From Chitinophagaceae bacterium (lineage in GTDB: Bacteria; Bacteroidota; Bacteroidia; Chitinophagales; Chitinophagaceae), in assembly GCA_014379345.1 (NCBI GenBank), contig JACMLY010000165.1, positions 1 through 42,853 of the forward strand: DNA of 42,853 nucleotides, read 5' to 3'. The position numbers were made by a program, and so were the translations under genes. The notes beneath the pieces were generated by a model. That model had not been told where the DNA came from and did no database searches. It worked only from the letters and a program-made list of their open reading frames with translations. Shown piece after piece: positions 41,143-42,853 of this stretch; the stretch's first letter is position 1, and each line of letters starts with the position of its first letter.

Positions 41143-41487
41143 TCAATTCTGTGAAACTATGTTCCTTCTATGTTTCTATGTGCCTATGTGGTAAGAAAAT
41201 TTACCCCATAGGCACATAAAAACATAGGAAAACTCTAATCAGGGGACCATGCATCTTGTTAAAATTAGCCCAACTCTTTTTAAGGCTTTTGCGTATACAA
41301 TTTCAACATCGGAAGAATTCGGCACGTTTCTGATTATCAATACGAAACAGTTAAGTTTGGGAAGGAGGCGGCAGCAGGTTCGAAAGCAATATAACATTGC
41401 GCTACCCGTTGAAAAAGGTATAAAAGACAGGCGGATGTCTACTCATTTAAAAAGGGGCGGCATTTTATAATATAAATTACAGCGTAA
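41143..41487. other. Intergenic space before the sigma factor gene
   Basis: 345 bp. The first third is the octad hairpin at 41157-41228. The rest holds a 73-codon plus-strand open frame (41249-41470) that I do not accept as a gene: it has no recognisable domain or promoter. An AT-rich stretch TTTTATAATATAAAT at 41464-41478 precedes the sigma gene and may contain its promoter, but it does not match the -7 consensus. Confidence 0.5.
41157..41228. repeat. Octad-word hairpin after the PBP4-like gene
   Basis: Words CTATGTTC, CTATGTTT, CTATGTGC and CTATGTGG make the left side (41157-41191, with a short filler). The right arm at 41201-41228 is nearly complementary to the last three. The loop is GAAAAT between TAA and TTA. 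The words are one or two changes from CTTTGTGC-type words at 29881 and 37211. Confidence 0.85.
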
Positions 41488-42033
41488 TTGGCAAATGCCC
41501 CTGCTGATATAAAGCTGATAGACGGTTGTATGAAAAACGACCGTTCGGCTCAGGAACAGTTATATAAACAGTTCTATGGGCCGATGACCTCTATTTGCCT
41601 ACGCTACACTAAAAATGAGGAAGATGCTATTGAAGTACTACACAATGGCTTTCTAAAGGTGTATAAGAAAATTCATACTTACGACGGGTCAAAAGCTTCG
41701 CTATATACCTGGATCCGGACAATCATCGTTCATTCGGCCATTGATTTTATTCGCCAGCGCGGAAAATTTTATTCCCAGGTTGAACTGGAAAAAGCTGAAG
41801 AAGCTTCCATTGATGCAGATGCGATTCAACGGATTTCAACGAGGGAACTACTAAAGCTGGTGCAGCAATTACCCAACGGAGCGCAGACTGTGTTTAATCT
41901 GTATATCCTGGAAGGATACAATCATAAAGAAATAGCTACTCTTTTAGGCATTAGCGAGGGAACCAGTAAGTGGCATCTCAGTGAAGCCCGGAAGAAGTTG
42001 CAGCATTTATTACAAAAACTCGCAAGCGTATAG
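41488..42033 (+). CDS. ECF-type RNA polymerase sigma factor
   Basis: 181 residues. Region 2 is at about residues 25-95 (LYKQFYGPMTSICLRYTKNEEDA, YTWIRTIIVHSAIDFIRQR). Region 4 is at 120-175 with a helix-turn-helix (YNHKEIATLLGISEGTSKWHLSEARKKL, abridged). The DGCMKNDRSAQEQLYKQ start is typical of Bacteroidota ECF factors. An in-frame TAA at 41485-41487 directly precedes the TTG at 41488, so the start is TTG 41488 or ATG 41530; the family N-terminus favours TTG. A membrane protein gene follows after two bases and may encode its partner. Confidence 0.88.
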   Translation: MANAPADIKLIDGCMKNDRSAQEQLYKQFYGPMTSICLRYTKNEEDAIEVLHNGFLKVYKKIHTYDGSKASLYTWIRTIIVHSAIDFIRQRGKFYSQVELEKAEEASIDADAIQRISTRELLKLVQQLPNGAQTVFNLYILEGYNHKEIATLLGISEGTSKWHLSEARKKLQHLLQKLASV

Positions 42034-42035
42034 CA

Positions 42036-42853
42036 ATGAACGAGCAACAACCATACGAAAAACACCTGGCGGAAAAGTTCCAGCAACTTCCGCTACCGGA
42101 TGTTGAACCGAACTGGCAGCGTATGAGATCGCTGCTTGACAAAGAAATGCCACGGGCAGGCGGTTACTGGAGATGGGTGACCGGTATCGGCCTTCTGCTC
42201 ATTATGCTGGGTGGAACCTGGTACTTTACCAGTGTTAGTAAGACAATGACTACTCAAAAGTTGGGTGAAGTCAGAGGCCTGGATTCAACAAAACACACTA
42301 CCGCTCCCGATAAATCAGCCGACATCTCCTCCGGTAAAGCTGTTCTGGAAAAAAATGATCAAGCTGTATTTCAAAAAACTTCTCCCGATCAAACAAGGGA
42401 TAAACAATCAGATCAAACAGAAAATACAAAGAATATTGAAGAAAATTTACTTGACAAGTTAAGTTCAGAAACTCCAGAAGCCTCTACCAAAATAAACAAA
42501 CAAGCTGGTCAGATTGATAAGAAGGATATGTACCAGAAAAAAGCTGATAATTCCATTGAAAATAAAAATTCAATCAATGAGCCACAAAGAAGCGGAGCTA
42601 TAATATCTGATAAAAAAATAAATCCTGGAAAAAAAGATGTAAATCAAGCTGCTCAACCCCAGAACGATATTTCATCAAGTGATCAAAATTATTTAGGAGA
42701 AGAAACTCCTTCAAAAAAAGCACCTATAAACTACAAAGCACAAAATAGTATTCAGGATTTTGCTGTGGATAATCTGATTGGTGATTCAATCAAAAAAAAT
42801 TATTACTCTAACATGTTTCCTGAAACCGGATTGGAAAATCAGCAGAAATCAGG
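42036..42853 (+). CDS. Single-pass membrane protein downstream of ECF sigma (partial)
   Basis: Open from ATG 42036 to the window edge, 272 codons, with no stop, so the C-terminus is missing. About 46 cytoplasmic residues (YEKHLAEKFQQLPLPDVEPNWQRM) are followed by one membrane helix at about residues 47-64 and then a long, polar, Lys/Asn/Gln-rich region with no visible fold. The layout is that of an anti-sigma factor of the Bacteroidota type, and the two-base gap to the sigma gene supports pairing. No zinc-binding HxxxCxxC motif is present. Outer-membrane-barrel proteins with such N-termini also occur behind ECF factors, so the call is tentative. Confidence 0.65.
   Translation, partial: MNEQQPYEKHLAEKFQQLPLPDVEPNWQRMRSLLDKEMPRAGGYWRWVTGIGLLLIMLGGTWYFTSVSKTMTTQKLGEVRGLDSTKHTTAPDKSADISSGKAVLEKNDQAVFQKTSPDQTRDKQSDQTENTKNIEENLLDKLSSETPEASTKINKQAGQIDKKDMYQKKADNSIENKNSINEPQRSGAIISDKKINPGKKDVNQAAQPQNDISSSDQNYLGEETPSKKAPINYKAQNSIQDFAVDNLIGDSIKKNYYSNMFPETGLENQQKS

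Noticed and set aside
41249..41470. 73-residue plus-strand gene before the sigma factor
   Set aside because: No recognisable domain, no promoter or ribosome-binding site, and composition like intergenic DNA. A small gene cannot be fully excluded.
1..42853. tRNA, rRNA, IS elements and prophage
   Set aside because: No cloverleaf-like sequence, rRNA segment, transposase, integrase or phage structural gene was recognised on either strand by reading; a covariance-model search would settle small RNAs.

Overview
The window looks like about 43 kb of chromosome from a member of the Bacteroidota, most likely family Chitinophagaceae. This rests on gene content, not a database search: a Por-type (type IX) secretion C-terminal tail, GldC, a PorG-like barrel, DUF4290 next to murA, the block nadK - PorG-like - uppS - bamA - two ompH/skp - murI, weak Shine-Dalgarno signals, and promoters with a TAnnTTTG -7 box. 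No rRNA, tRNA, IS element, prophage or CRISPR array was recognised.

Layout. 1-668 has no gene and holds about five diverged, palindrome-centred repeats at 92-95 bp spacing. 669-11695 (+) is the most accessory part: a small membrane protein; a mirror-like module of haloperoxidase lipoprotein, outer-membrane barrel, barrel, haloperoxidase lipoprotein; a membrane-anchored DUF3179 protein; a FecA-like TonB receptor; and a periplasmic trehalase. 11775-16366 holds a lipoprotein, an MscS channel, a small conserved protein, tadA, superoxide dismutase and another lipoprotein. 16504-30417 is almost all on the minus strand and is envelope housekeeping: rpmH-rnpA-yidD, murI, two Skp-like chaperones, bamA, uppS, a PorG-like protein, nadK, a second Omp85-type protein, a CBS protein, a hydrolase, CvpA, YqeY and GldC. 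30641-37163 (+) holds a T9SS cargo protein, DUF4290, murA, gmk, a CorC/HlyC-type protein and tatC. pheS is on the minus strand. Then come an arginase-fold protein, a PBP4-type carboxypeptidase, an ECF sigma factor and a membrane protein cut by the window edge.

The strongest unexplained signal lies between the genes. At least twelve intergenic spaces carry tandem arrays of 7-bp words, and every word can be phased as GTNNNNN on one strand. Several arrays form inverted repeats, and most begin or end within a few bases of a stop codon. Words differ between loci (GTACGAA, GTGAGTG, GTAAGAT, GTTTAAA, GTCGACN, GTGAGAC, GTATTCT), but some arrays mix words, which suggests one family. Four other spaces carry a related 8-bp-word hairpin (CTNTGTGC ... 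GTGG around an AT-rich loop). I know of no named family for these in Bacteroidota; the nearest analogue I know is the heptameric STRR repeats of cyanobacteria.

Functionally most genes serve the cell envelope: peptidoglycan precursors (murA, murI, uppS), outer-membrane protein assembly (bamA, skp), T9SS and gliding (PorG-like, GldC, a cargo protein), Tat export and wall editing (PBP4-like). Several starts need care: three genes can only start at TTG, and several long open frames run upstream through promoters, terminators or repeats, so their starts were moved.
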